A DNA stretch of 64,000 nucleotides from NCBI RefSeq assembly GCF_026343955.1, contig NZ_JAPKNI010000002.1, positions 496,001 through 560,000 of the forward strand, in the 5' to 3' direction. The notes under the pieces are model-generated. The model worked only from the letters and a program-made list of their open reading frames with translations. It ran no database searches and had not been told where the DNA came from. Numbering within the stretch: the stretch's first letter is position 1; each line of letters opens with the position of its first letter. Positions 57,354 through 64,000 of this stretch are shown here, piece by piece. The position numbers were made by a program, and so were the translations under genes. The stretch is from Kaistia defluvii. Its GTDB lineage: Bacteria; Pseudomonadota; Alphaproteobacteria; Rhizobiales; Kaistiaceae.

Positions 57354-58796
57354 ATGGCCTCGGTCCATCGTTCGGTTCAGCGCAAGCTCGGTACGTTTCC
57401 GGCCTTTCACAAGGTCGAGGGGCGGCGCGTCGTGATCGTCGGCGGCGGTGGCGAGGCGGCGGCCAAGGTCCGCCTGCTTTCGGAGACTAGCGCCGATCTC
57501 GTCGTGTTCGCGGCAGAGCTGGAAGACGAGGCGCGCCGCGATATGGAAGCCGCCGGCGCGTCCTGGATCGCCCGGGCGCCGATCGCTGCCGATCTTGCCG
57601 ACGCGGCGCTGGTGTTTGCCGCGACCGGCGAGCTGGAAGCCGATCGCGCCGTGCGCGATCTCGCCAAGTCCGTTGGCGTGCCGGTCAATGTCGTCGATCG
57701 CCCCGATCTCTGCGATTTCTATACGCCGTCTCTGGTCAACCGCGCGCCTCTCTCGATCGCCATCTCGACCGAAGGCGCTGCTCCCGTCCTGGCGCGGCAT
57801 GTGCGCGCCCGCATCGAGGCGATGCTGTCGCCCCGCCTTGGCGATCTCGCCAATCTGGCCGAGAGCTTGCGCTCGCGCGTTGCGGAGAAGATCGCGCCGG
57901 GCGAGGGACGTCGTCGCTTCTGGGCGCATTTCTTTACCGGCACGACCGCCGCCAAGGTGCTGGCCGGTCAGCTGGCGGAAGGCGCTGTGGATGCCGTCGC
58001 GGATATCGAGCGCGCCGCCGATGCTTCGAAGGCGGCTGGCGTTGGCCATGTCAGCCTCGTCGGCGCAGGTCCGGGTGCGGAAGATCTGCTGACGCTGCGC
58101 GCGCAGCGGCTGCTGCAGGAAGCCGACGTCATCGTCTACGACAAGCTGGTGCCGGACGCGATCGTCGCCATGGGTCGCCGCGACGCGCTCAGGATCTATG
58201 TCGGCAAGGCCAAGGGCGCCCATGCCGCCAGCCAGGACGAGATCAACGCCATTCTGGTGCGGGAGGCAACCGATGGCCGCCGCGTTGTCCGGCTGAAGTC
58301 GGGCGATCCGCTGATCTTCGGCCGCGCCGGCGAGGAAATGGCCGCGCTCCGCGCCGCCGGCATCCCGTTCGATATCGTGCCGGGCATTACCGCCGCCTTC
58401 GCCGCCGCCGCCGAGAACGAGATTCCGCTGACATTGCGCGACGTTGCCTCGAGCCTGGTGGTCGCCACCGGCCACGACATGCGCGGCGATACGCTGCCCG
58501 ATTGGGCGGGCCTGGCGCTCTCGGGCGCGACGGTCGCCGTCTATATGGGCCGCAGCGTCGCCACCAAGGTCGCGGGCAAACTGATCGAGAACGGCCTGCC
58601 GCCATCGACGCCGGTGGCTGTCATCGAAAACGCCTCGCGCGCCGACCGACGCGCTTATGCGGGCCGGCTGGATGAACTGGCGGAGATTGCCGACCGCCCG
58701 GAACTCGACGGCCCCGTCGTCATCATCGTCGGCCGCGTGGTCGCCGAGAGCGCATTGGGCGTTTCGCCGCTTCCGCTCGTGGCGATGGCGGCGTGA
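57354..58796 (+). CDS. cysG: siroheme synthase (uroporphyrinogen methyltransferase/precorrin-2 dehydrogenase/ferrochelatase)
   Basis: A 480-residue trifunctional enzyme that makes siroheme for the sulfite reductase encoded downstream. The N-terminal NAD-binding precorrin-2 dehydrogenase/ferrochelatase domain has RRVVIVGGGGEAAAKVRLLS and DRPDLCDFYTPSLVNR. The C-terminal methyltransferase has VSLVGAGPGAEDLLTLRAQR, VRLKSGDPLIFGRAGEE and PGITAAFAAAAENEIPLTLR. ATG 57354 has GGGAGAGACGG upstream; the longer frame from 57138 lacks homology. It is first of the cys operon, 22 bases before the DUF2849 gene. Confidence 0.94.
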   Translation: MASVHRSVQRKLGTFPAFHKVEGRRVVIVGGGGEAAAKVRLLSETSADLVVFAAELEDEARRDMEAAGASWIARAPIAADLADAALVFAATGELEADRAVRDLAKSVGVPVNVVDRPDLCDFYTPSLVNRAPLSIAISTEGAAPVLARHVRARIEAMLSPRLGDLANLAESLRSRVAEKIAPGEGRRRFWAHFFTGTTAAKVLAGQLAEGAVDAVADIERAADASKAAGVGHVSLVGAGPGAEDLLTLRAQRLLQEADVIVYDKLVPDAIVAMGRRDALRIYVGKAKGAHAASQDEINAILVREATDGRRVVRLKSGDPLIFGRAGEEMAALRAAGIPFDIVPGITAAFAAAAENEIPLTLRDVASSLVVATGHDMRGDTLPDWAGLALSGATVAVYMGRSVATKVAGKLIENGLPPSTPVAVIENASRADRRAYAGRLDELAEIADRPELDGPVVIIVGRVVAESALGVSPLPLVAMAA

Positions 58797-58818
58797 AGAC
58801 AAGCATCTGGAAAGCGCA

Positions 58819-59139
58819 ATGACCGACAAGCTCATCACAGCGAACCATCTCGGCGACGGGCTCGTCGTGTTCCTGACCGCCGAGGGTGGCTGGTCCTACA
58901 AGCTCGCCGACGCCCGCGTCATTGCCGATGCCGAGTTGGAACCCGCGCTCGCCCTCGCCAAGGCCCAGCACGAGGCGGGCATCGTCGTGGATCCCTACGA
59001 GATCGAGGCGACGGTCGTCGGGGGCATTCCCGTTCCGGTCCGTCTGCGCGAGCGAATCCGCGCCGCCGGCGGACCGACCGTCACCTATGGCGAGGCCGAG
59101 ATCGCCGAACGCGCCGCCACTTTGAAGCATGCAGGTTGA
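58819..59139 (+). CDS. DUF2849 domain protein
   Basis: A 106-residue protein matching the small DUF2849 proteins that sit between cysG and cysI in many alphaproteobacteria. The core LITANHLGDGLVVFLTAEGG and DPYEIEATVVGGIPVPVRLR are recognisable; RIRAAGGPTVTYGEAE ends the chain. There is no signal peptide or membrane helix. Constant linkage suggests a helper role in sulfite reduction, but the biochemical function is unknown. Three bases separate its stop from the cysI ATG. Confidence 0.85.
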   Translation: MTDKLITANHLGDGLVVFLTAEGGWSYKLADARVIADAELEPALALAKAQHEAGIVVDPYEIEATVVGGIPVPVRLRERIRAAGGPTVTYGEAEIAERAATLKHAG

Positions 59140-59142
59140 GTG

Positions 59143-60801
59143 ATGTATCGCTACGACGAGTTCGACCATGAGTTCGTGACCGCCCGCGTCGCGCAGTTCC
59201 GCGACCAGGTCGGCCGGCGCGTTTCCGGCGAATTGACCGAAGATCAGTTCAAGCCGCTGCGGCTGATGAACGGCGTCTATCTCCAGTTGCATGCTTACAT
59301 GCTGCGTGTCGCCGTGCCCTATGGCACGCTGAACAGCGAGCAGATGCGCATGCTGGCGCATGTGGCGCGGAAATATGATCGCGGCTATGGCCATTTCACC
59401 ACGCGGCAGAACATCCAGTACAACTGGCCGAAGCTGTCGGAGATCCCCGATGCGCTGGCCGAGCTTGCCTCGGTCGAGATGCACGCGATCCAGACCTCGG
59501 GCAATTGCATCCGCAATGTCACGGCCGACCATTTCGCCGGCGCCGCCGAGGACGAGGTCGCGGATCCGCGCCCCTATGCCGAGATCCTGCGGCAATGGTC
59601 GTCGCTGCATCCGGAATTCGTCTTCCTGCCGCGCAAGTTCAAGGTCGCCGTCACCGGCGCCGAGCGCGACCGCGCAGCGATCCAGGTGCATGACATCGGC
59701 CTGCATCTGAAGAAGGATGCGGAAGGCCGGCTTGGCTTCGCGGTCTATATCGGCGGTGGCCAGGGCCGCACCCCGATGGTGGCGAAGAAGATCCGCGACT
59801 TCCTGCCCGAGGAGGATCTGCTCTCCTATTCGGAAGCGATCCTGCGCGTCTACAATCTGAACGGCCGCCGGGACAACAAGTACAAGGCGCGCATCAAGAT
59901 CCTCGTCCACGAGACCGGCGCCGATGAAATCTCGCGCCAGGTCGAAGAGGAATGGGAGCGCATCCGCCACGGCGCGCTGAAGCTGCCGCAGGGCGAAGTC
60001 GAGCGTATCCGCGAGTATTTCGCGGCGCCCGACACGCTGACGGCGCTGCCGCCGAGCCCGGTGCTGGCAATCGAGCGGGCACGCGACCCGGAATTCGATG
60101 CCTGGGTCGAGCGCAACACCCATCCCCACCGCATCCCCGGCCATGTTTCGGTGACGATCTCGCTGAAGCCGATCGGCGGCACGCCGGGCGACGCGACTGC
60201 CGACCAGATGGACGTGGTGGCCGATCTCGCCAAGCGGCTCGCCTTCGACGAGATCCGCGTCAGCCATGAGCAGAATCTCATTCTCCCGCATGTGGCCAAG
60301 CGCGATCTCAAGGCGATCTATGACGAGCTGGTGGTGGCGGGCCTCGCGACCGCCAATGCCGGCCTCGTCACCGACATCATTGCCTGCCCGGGGCTTGATT
60401 ATTGCGCGCTCGCCAACGCTCGCTCGATCCCGGTGGCGCAGCGCATCTCGCAGCGCTTCGGCGACATGGCCCGCCAGCGCGACATCGGCGACCTCAAGAT
60501 CAAGATCTCCGGCTGCATCAACGCCTGCGGCCACCACCATGTCGGCCATATCGGCATTCTCGGCGTCGAGAAGAAGGGCGAGGAATTCTACCAGATCTCG
60601 CTCGGCGGCTCCGGAGACGAGCATTCCTCGATCGGAGAGATCATCGGCCGCGGCTTCTCGACCGAAGAGATCGTCGACGCGATCGAGACGGTGGTCGACA
60701 CCTATATCGCCAAGCGCGAAAGCCACGACGAGACCTTCCTTGCCGCCTATCGCCGCCTTGGCCAGGCACCCTTCAAGGAAGCGCTCTATGGGCAGGCTTG
60801 A
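59143..60801 (+). CDS. cysI: sulfite reductase hemoprotein (siroheme/4Fe-4S)
   Basis: A 552-residue assimilatory sulfite (or nitrite/sulfite) reductase. The two halves each have a ferredoxin-like and a siroheme domain: GYGHFTTRQNIQYNWPKLSE, QTSGNCIRNVTADHFAG, and the cluster Cys pairs CPGLDYC and CINAC in KISGCINACGHHHVGHIGIL. ATG 59143 has AGGTTGAG upstream; GTG 59140 is an alternative. No flavoprotein cysJ is beside it, so electrons probably come from ferredoxin, one of which is encoded at 62076. Its last 14 bases overlap cysH. Confidence 0.93.
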   Translation: MYRYDEFDHEFVTARVAQFRDQVGRRVSGELTEDQFKPLRLMNGVYLQLHAYMLRVAVPYGTLNSEQMRMLAHVARKYDRGYGHFTTRQNIQYNWPKLSEIPDALAELASVEMHAIQTSGNCIRNVTADHFAGAAEDEVADPRPYAEILRQWSSLHPEFVFLPRKFKVAVTGAERDRAAIQVHDIGLHLKKDAEGRLGFAVYIGGGQGRTPMVAKKIRDFLPEEDLLSYSEAILRVYNLNGRRDNKYKARIKILVHETGADEISRQVEEEWERIRHGALKLPQGEVERIREYFAAPDTLTALPPSPVLAIERARDPEFDAWVERNTHPHRIPGHVSVTISLKPIGGTPGDATADQMDVVADLAKRLAFDEIRVSHEQNLILPHVAKRDLKAIYDELVVAGLATANAGLVTDIIACPGLDYCALANARSIPVAQRISQRFGDMARQRDIGDLKIKISGCINACGHHHVGHIGILGVEKKGEEFYQISLGGSGDEHSSIGEIIGRGFSTEEIVDAIETVVDTYIAKRESHDETFLAAYRRLGQAPFKEALYGQA

Positions 60802-61540
60802 ACCAGTAGCCTTCGGCTTCGATCATGAAAGCGCGGGGCTGCAGGAAGCCGCGATCCTCAATGCGCGCTTCAGCGGGCTGAGCGCCCAGGAGCTGGTGGC
60901 CCGCTCGCTCGAGGAGATCTTCCCGGGCAAGATCGCGCTTGTCTCTTCCTTCGGCGCGGAATCGGCGGTCCTGCTGCATCTGGTCGCGTCGATCGACCGT
61001 CATGTGCCGGTGGTGTTCGTCGATACGCTGCGTCTCTTTCCGGAGACGCTGGCCTATCGAGACGCACTGGCGGATCGGCTGAGCCTGACCGACATGCGAA
61101 CGGTCAAGCCGGAGCCGGAAAAGCTTGCCGTAGCGGACCCTTACAAGGCGCTTTGGATGACGGACGCGGACGCCTGCTGCCATGTCCGCAAGACCGAGCC
61201 TCTGGCGCGCGCCATGGAGGGCTTCGATGCCTGGTTCACCGGGCGCAAGCGTTTCCAGGCCACGACGCGCGCCGCGATTCAGTCCTTCGAGCAGGACGGC
61301 GCGCGGATCAAGGTCAATCCGCTGGCCTCCTGGGGCGTCGATGAGCTGAAGGCCTATATGGCCGAGCACGATCTGCCGCCGCATCCGCTGGTGGCGCAGG
61401 GTTACCCTTCGATCGGTTGCCAGCCCTGCACATCGAAGGTAAAGCCCGGCGAGGATGCGCGGGCGGGCCGCTGGCGAGGTCTGGAAAAGACCGAGTGCGG
61501 CATCCATCTAGGTCTCGAGAAAGACGGAAGCGGCATCTGA
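60788..61540 (+). CDS. cysH: assimilatory adenylyl-sulfate (APS/PAPS) reductase
   Basis: A 250-residue reductase that yields sulfite for CysI. N-terminal ALVSSFGAESAVLLHLV is the nucleotide-binding loop. Two cysteine pairs, CC in ADACCHVRKTEPL and C-x-x-C in GCQPCTSKVKPGED, mark the 4Fe-4S type that uses APS rather than PAPS. The catalytic cysteine is in KTECGIHLGLE near the C-terminus. ATG 60788 lies inside the end of cysI (14-base overlap), which implies coupled translation. No cysDN sulfate adenylyltransferase lies in the window. Confidence 0.92.
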   Translation: MGRLEPVAFGFDHESAGLQEAAILNARFSGLSAQELVARSLEEIFPGKIALVSSFGAESAVLLHLVASIDRHVPVVFVDTLRLFPETLAYRDALADRLSLTDMRTVKPEPEKLAVADPYKALWMTDADACCHVRKTEPLARAMEGFDAWFTGRKRFQATTRAAIQSFEQDGARIKVNPLASWGVDELKAYMAEHDLPPHPLVAQGYPSIGCQPCTSKVKPGEDARAGRWRGLEKTECGIHLGLEKDGSGI

Positions 61541-61541
61541 C

Positions 61542-62069
61542 ATGAGCCTCTGGAAGAACGGATCCTTTGTCCTGGACGCGTTTCAGCGCGTCGCCGACGA
61601 CGAGGCGATCGGTGCGAACGACGCGGTGATCGTCAGCCTGGCGCGGTTTCGCGCCGAGCGCGATGCATTGCTCGCCCGCTCGGCGCCGCTTGGCGTGGTG
61701 ATCGAGCCCGGCGCCGACTGGTCGGATATCGTAGAGGACCTGCCGCGCTTCGCGGTGGTAGCGGCGGATCTGCCGAAATTCGCCGATGGCCGGGCTTTCT
61801 CGATTGGCCGGCTGCTGCGGGATCGCGACGGCTTCACCGGAGAACTGCGCGCTGTCGGGGCGTTCTTCCTCGACCAGATCCCGTTTCTGAAGCGGGTCGG
61901 CTTCGATGCGTTTTCGACCGAGGACCCGCTTGTGCTAAAGGGACTTCGCGAAGGCCGCTGGCCGGAAGTGACCGAATATTTGCAGCCCGTCGCCGATCAT
62001 GGTGAGGTGCCGGCGGGAACGCGCCCCTGGGCACGGCGACCTTCGGCCCCGGCTGCCGAGCAAGGATAG
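61542..62069 (+). CDS. DUF934 domain protein
   Basis: A 175-residue protein of the DUF934 family, a regular neighbour of cysI/cysH in proteobacteria and suspected to help sulfite reduction. Landmarks are LPRFAVVAADLPKFADGRAF and SIGRLLRDRDGFTGELRAVG, then FLDQIPFLKRVGFDAF. It is soluble, with no cofactor motif. Its start is one base after the cysH stop. Function is not established. Confidence 0.86.
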   Translation: MSLWKNGSFVLDAFQRVADDEAIGANDAVIVSLARFRAERDALLARSAPLGVVIEPGADWSDIVEDLPRFAVVAADLPKFADGRAFSIGRLLRDRDGFTGELRAVGAFFLDQIPFLKRVGFDAFSTEDPLVLKGLREGRWPEVTEYLQPVADHGEVPAGTRPWARRPSAPAAEQG

Positions 62070-62075
62070 GATTTC

Positions 62076-62408
62076 ATGAAGATCTTCGTCACCGATCATG
62101 CGGGCGTCGAGCATGAGCTGGAAGCCCTCGAGGGCTGGCGGGTGATGGAAGTCATTCGCGACTGGAATATCGGCATCAAGGCCGAATGCGGCGGCGCCTG
62201 CGCCTGCGCGACCTGCCATGTCTATGTCGATCCGGAATGGGTCGACCGACTGATCCCGATGAGCGACGAGGAAGAGGAGCGGCTGGACGACGCGATGGCG
62301 GTCAAGTCGAACTCGCGCCTGTCGTGCCAGTTGCTGATGTCCGACGAACTGGACGGCCTCCGCGTCCGCTTGGCGCCGGGCAGCGAGCCGGAAGAACTGG
62401 CGGCGTAA
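62076..62408 (+). CDS. 2Fe-2S ferredoxin (adrenodoxin/FdxB type)
   Basis: A 110-residue ferredoxin. Cluster ligands are three cysteines in AECGGACACATCHVYVD (C-x5-C-x2-C) and a fourth in RLSCQLLMSDELDG. The DPEWVDRLIPMSDEEEERLD segment is typical of adrenodoxin-like proteins. It starts six bases after the DUF934 stop, so it is the last gene of the cys operon. This makes it a plausible electron donor to CysI, although FdxB-type ferredoxins more often serve Fe-S assembly or cytochrome P450. Confidence 0.92.
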   Translation: MKIFVTDHAGVEHELEALEGWRVMEVIRDWNIGIKAECGGACACATCHVYVDPEWVDRLIPMSDEEEERLDDAMAVKSNSRLSCQLLMSDELDGLRVRLAPGSEPEELAA

Positions 62409-62424
62409 GGCAGGGCTTAGAACA

Positions 62425-62574
62425 GACCCTCACCCCAACCCTCTCCCGCGAGCGGGCGAGGGAGCTCGCCTGCGCCCGTCATCGAAGTCTTGCCTAGCAC
62501 CGGGCCGCATCAATGAAGATTGCCGGCTGAAAAGCCCTCGCCCGCTTGCGGGAGAGGGTTGGGTGAGGGGCTTG
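62425..62574. repeat. CTCACCC/GGGTGAG mosaic palindrome, copy 5
   Basis: CCCTCACCCCAACCCTCTCC with a CCCGCGAGCGGGCGAGGG tail (from 62427) and GGGAGAGGGTTGGGTGAGGG (to about 62570) are inverted around a 50-base spacer. It fills the gap between convergent ferredoxin and ABC-permease genes. Confidence 0.85.
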
Positions 62575-62594
62575 ATTGGATTCTGTGTCGCCCA

Positions 62595-63731
62595 TCAGTC
62601 CAGCGTTCTGCGATAGCGGAACAAGGCCAGGGCGCCGACTGCCAGCCAGAAGGCGACAAGCGGCCATATCTCGTTGACGAGATCGGCCGGGCCGCTGCCC
62701 TTCAGCATGATGCCGCGCACCGAGCGGATGTAATGCGTGATCGGCAGCGCGCTACCAATCACCTGCGCCCAATCCGGCATGCCCCGGAACGGGAACATGA
62801 AGCCCGACAGCAGGATCGACGGCAGGAACCAGAAGAAGGTCATCTGCATCGCCTGCATCTGGTTGCGGGCGATCGTCGAGAAGGTGTAGCCCAGCGTCAC
62901 GTTGCAGCCGATGAAGAGGAAGGTAACGCCGAGCAGTACCGCGAACGAGCCCATCATCGGCACATGGAACAGGATCTGCGCACACACCAGGATGACCGCG
63001 ACCTGCACCAGCCCGAAGCCGATATAGGGCACGATCTTGCCGATCATGATCTCCAGCGGCGTCGCAGGCATCGCCATCAGGTTTTCCATCGTTCCGCGCT
63101 CGATCTCGCGCGTCAGCGCCAGCGCCGTCATCAGGATGGTGGTCATGGTCAGGATGGTGCCGAGCAGGCCGGGCACGATGTTGTAGGCGGTGATCCCTTC
63201 CGGATTGTAGCGGCGCTGGATGACGAGATCGACCGCTATAGGCGGGCTCGCCTGCGTCGCGAGCGGCCCGGTCAGCTCCCGCTTCAGCGCGCTGGATAGA
63301 ATTTGGGGCAGGGCGCCCAGCGCGTTCGAGGTCGCCGCCGGATCCGTGGCGTCGGCTTCGACCAGCAATTGCGGCCGGGTGCCGCGCACCAGATCGCGCT
63401 CGAAGCCGGGCGGCAGGGTGATCACATAGCTGGCCGAGCCGTCGATCAGCGCCTCGTTCGCCTCGGCCGGGCTGGCGAGGCCTGGCGCGATCGAGAAATA
63501 GCCCGACGCTTCCATCGCCGCGACGATGGTCCGGGTCGCCGGACCGCTTTCGGCCGCCACCATCAGCGTCGGCAGGCGTTTCGGATCGAGGTTGATGGCA
63601 TAGCCGAACAGCACCAGCTGGATGATCGGAATGCCGATGATCATCGCGAAGGTCAGTCGGTCGCGCCGCATCTGGATGAATTCCTTCACCATCAGCGCGA
63701 GGATGCGGGAGAGCGAGAAGCCGGAGCTCAT
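62595..63731 (-). CDS. ABC-2 type transporter permease (YhhJ/YbhR-like)
   Basis: A 378-residue export permease. One N-terminal membrane helix (about residues 22-42: LTFAMIIGIPIIQLVLFGYA) precedes a large periplasmic domain of about 130 residues (STIKE-like region with VITLPPGFERDLVRGTRPQL). Five C-terminal helices follow (IERGTMENLMAMPATPLEIM, WFLPSILLSGFMFPFRGMPD). ATG 63731 overlaps the ATPase gene stop by four bases. Relatives export drugs or large compounds together with an HlyD-type adaptor, expected further upstream beyond the window. Confidence 0.88.
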   Translation of the reverse strand: MSSGFSLSRILALMVKEFIQMRRDRLTFAMIIGIPIIQLVLFGYAINLDPKRLPTLMVAAESGPATRTIVAAMEASGYFSIAPGLASPAEANEALIDGSASYVITLPPGFERDLVRGTRPQLLVEADATDPAATSNALGALPQILSSALKRELTGPLATQASPPIAVDLVIQRRYNPEGITAYNIVPGLLGTILTMTTILMTALALTREIERGTMENLMAMPATPLEIMIGKIVPYIGFGLVQVAVILVCAQILFHVPMMGSFAVLLGVTFLFIGCNVTLGYTFSTIARNQMQAMQMTFFWFLPSILLSGFMFPFRGMPDWAQVIGSALPITHYIRSVRGIMLKGSGPADLVNEIWPLVAFWLAVGALALFRYRRTLD

Positions 63732-64000
63732 GACGGGGATTCGGCTTTGGCGGTGCCATTCGCCGAGTGGTCGCGCGCCCGCGCTTCCTGCATCAGGCGG
63801 ATGAAGACGTCCTCCAGGCTGGTTTCGCCGGGTTCGGCCAAGGCGTCGGAATGGGTCTCTACCAGCGCGGCGTCGACCGCCTGTTTCAGCGCGACGGCAT
63901 CGGGCCCGACGACGTGCAGATCATTGCCGAAGGGTGCTACCTGCTCGACGCCCGTCTTTTGCCGCACGAGCCGGGCGATCGCGCCGACATCGTGGCCGCG
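63728..64000 (-). CDS. ABC transporter ATP-binding protein, C-terminal part (runs off window)
   Basis: The last 90 residues of an ATPase whose frame stays open to the window edge. The visible part is the family's C-terminal tail: VEQVAPFGNDLHVVGPDAVA, then GETSLEDVFIRLMQEARARD, as in YbhF/YhiH-type ATPases. No nucleotide-binding motif is within the window. Its stop overlaps the start of the permease gene by four bases (ATGA), so both belong to one exporter operon. Confidence 0.85.
   Translation of the reverse strand, partial: RGHDVGAIARLVRQKTGVEQVAPFGNDLHVVGPDAVALKQAVDAALVETHSDALAEPGETSLEDVFIRLMQEARARDHSANGTAKAESPS

Overview
This 64 kb window is GC-rich alphaproteobacterial chromosome, most likely from the Hyphomicrobiales (Rhizobiales). 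The evidence is the assimilatory sulfur cluster cysG / DUF2849 / cysI / cysH / DUF934, a urtABCDE urea transporter beside an NCS1-fused sensor kinase, Entner-Doudoroff genes next to zwf, abundant sugar ABC transporters, and mosaic palindromic repeats of the kind common between genes in this group. I see no rRNA, tRNA, CRISPR array, phage gene, integrase or transposase. The assignment is by gene content only; genus is not resolved.

Layout. At 1-68 the start of a divergent RidA-like gene leaves the window. At 341-10402 lies a giant Gly-rich autotransporter with about 38 repeats. At 10691-17297 is a sugar ABC transporter whose usual tandem ATPase is split into two genes, with an IclR regulator and an amidohydrolase. 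At 17322-20002 are a polysaccharide deacetylase, a lone receiver protein, an MgtC-type membrane protein and a DUF1345 protein. At 20112-28052 are PBP1C and a thioester alpha-2-macroglobulin with an N-terminal Apple-like segment. At 28223-32498 is a two-component pair whose kinase has an NCS1 permease as its sensor, divergent from urtABCDE (32999-39254), which contains an unannotated 51-codon gene between urtD and urtE. At 39592-41778 is an inverse-autotransporter-like protein with a beta-helix passenger.

The region 41911-51004 holds D-galactonate genes (dgoA, dgoK), a LacI regulator and an alpha-glucoside transporter/hydrolase operon with two matching LacI-type palindromes. At 51158-53238 are a GST, a VOC gene broken at a poly-G tract and an SMP-30/gluconolactonase-type protein. 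zwf and edd follow (53444-57003) with no pgl between them. The sulfite-reduction operon (57354-62408) ends in a 2Fe-2S ferredoxin, and an ABC-2 exporter leaves the window at the right end.

How it fits together: sugars and urea are imported by three ABC systems. Alpha-glucosides are hydrolysed in the cytoplasm and the glucose can enter Zwf/Edd, while galactonate enters through DgoK/DgoA. The PBP1C/macroglobulin pair guards the periplasm, and two large surface adhesin-like proteins face outward.
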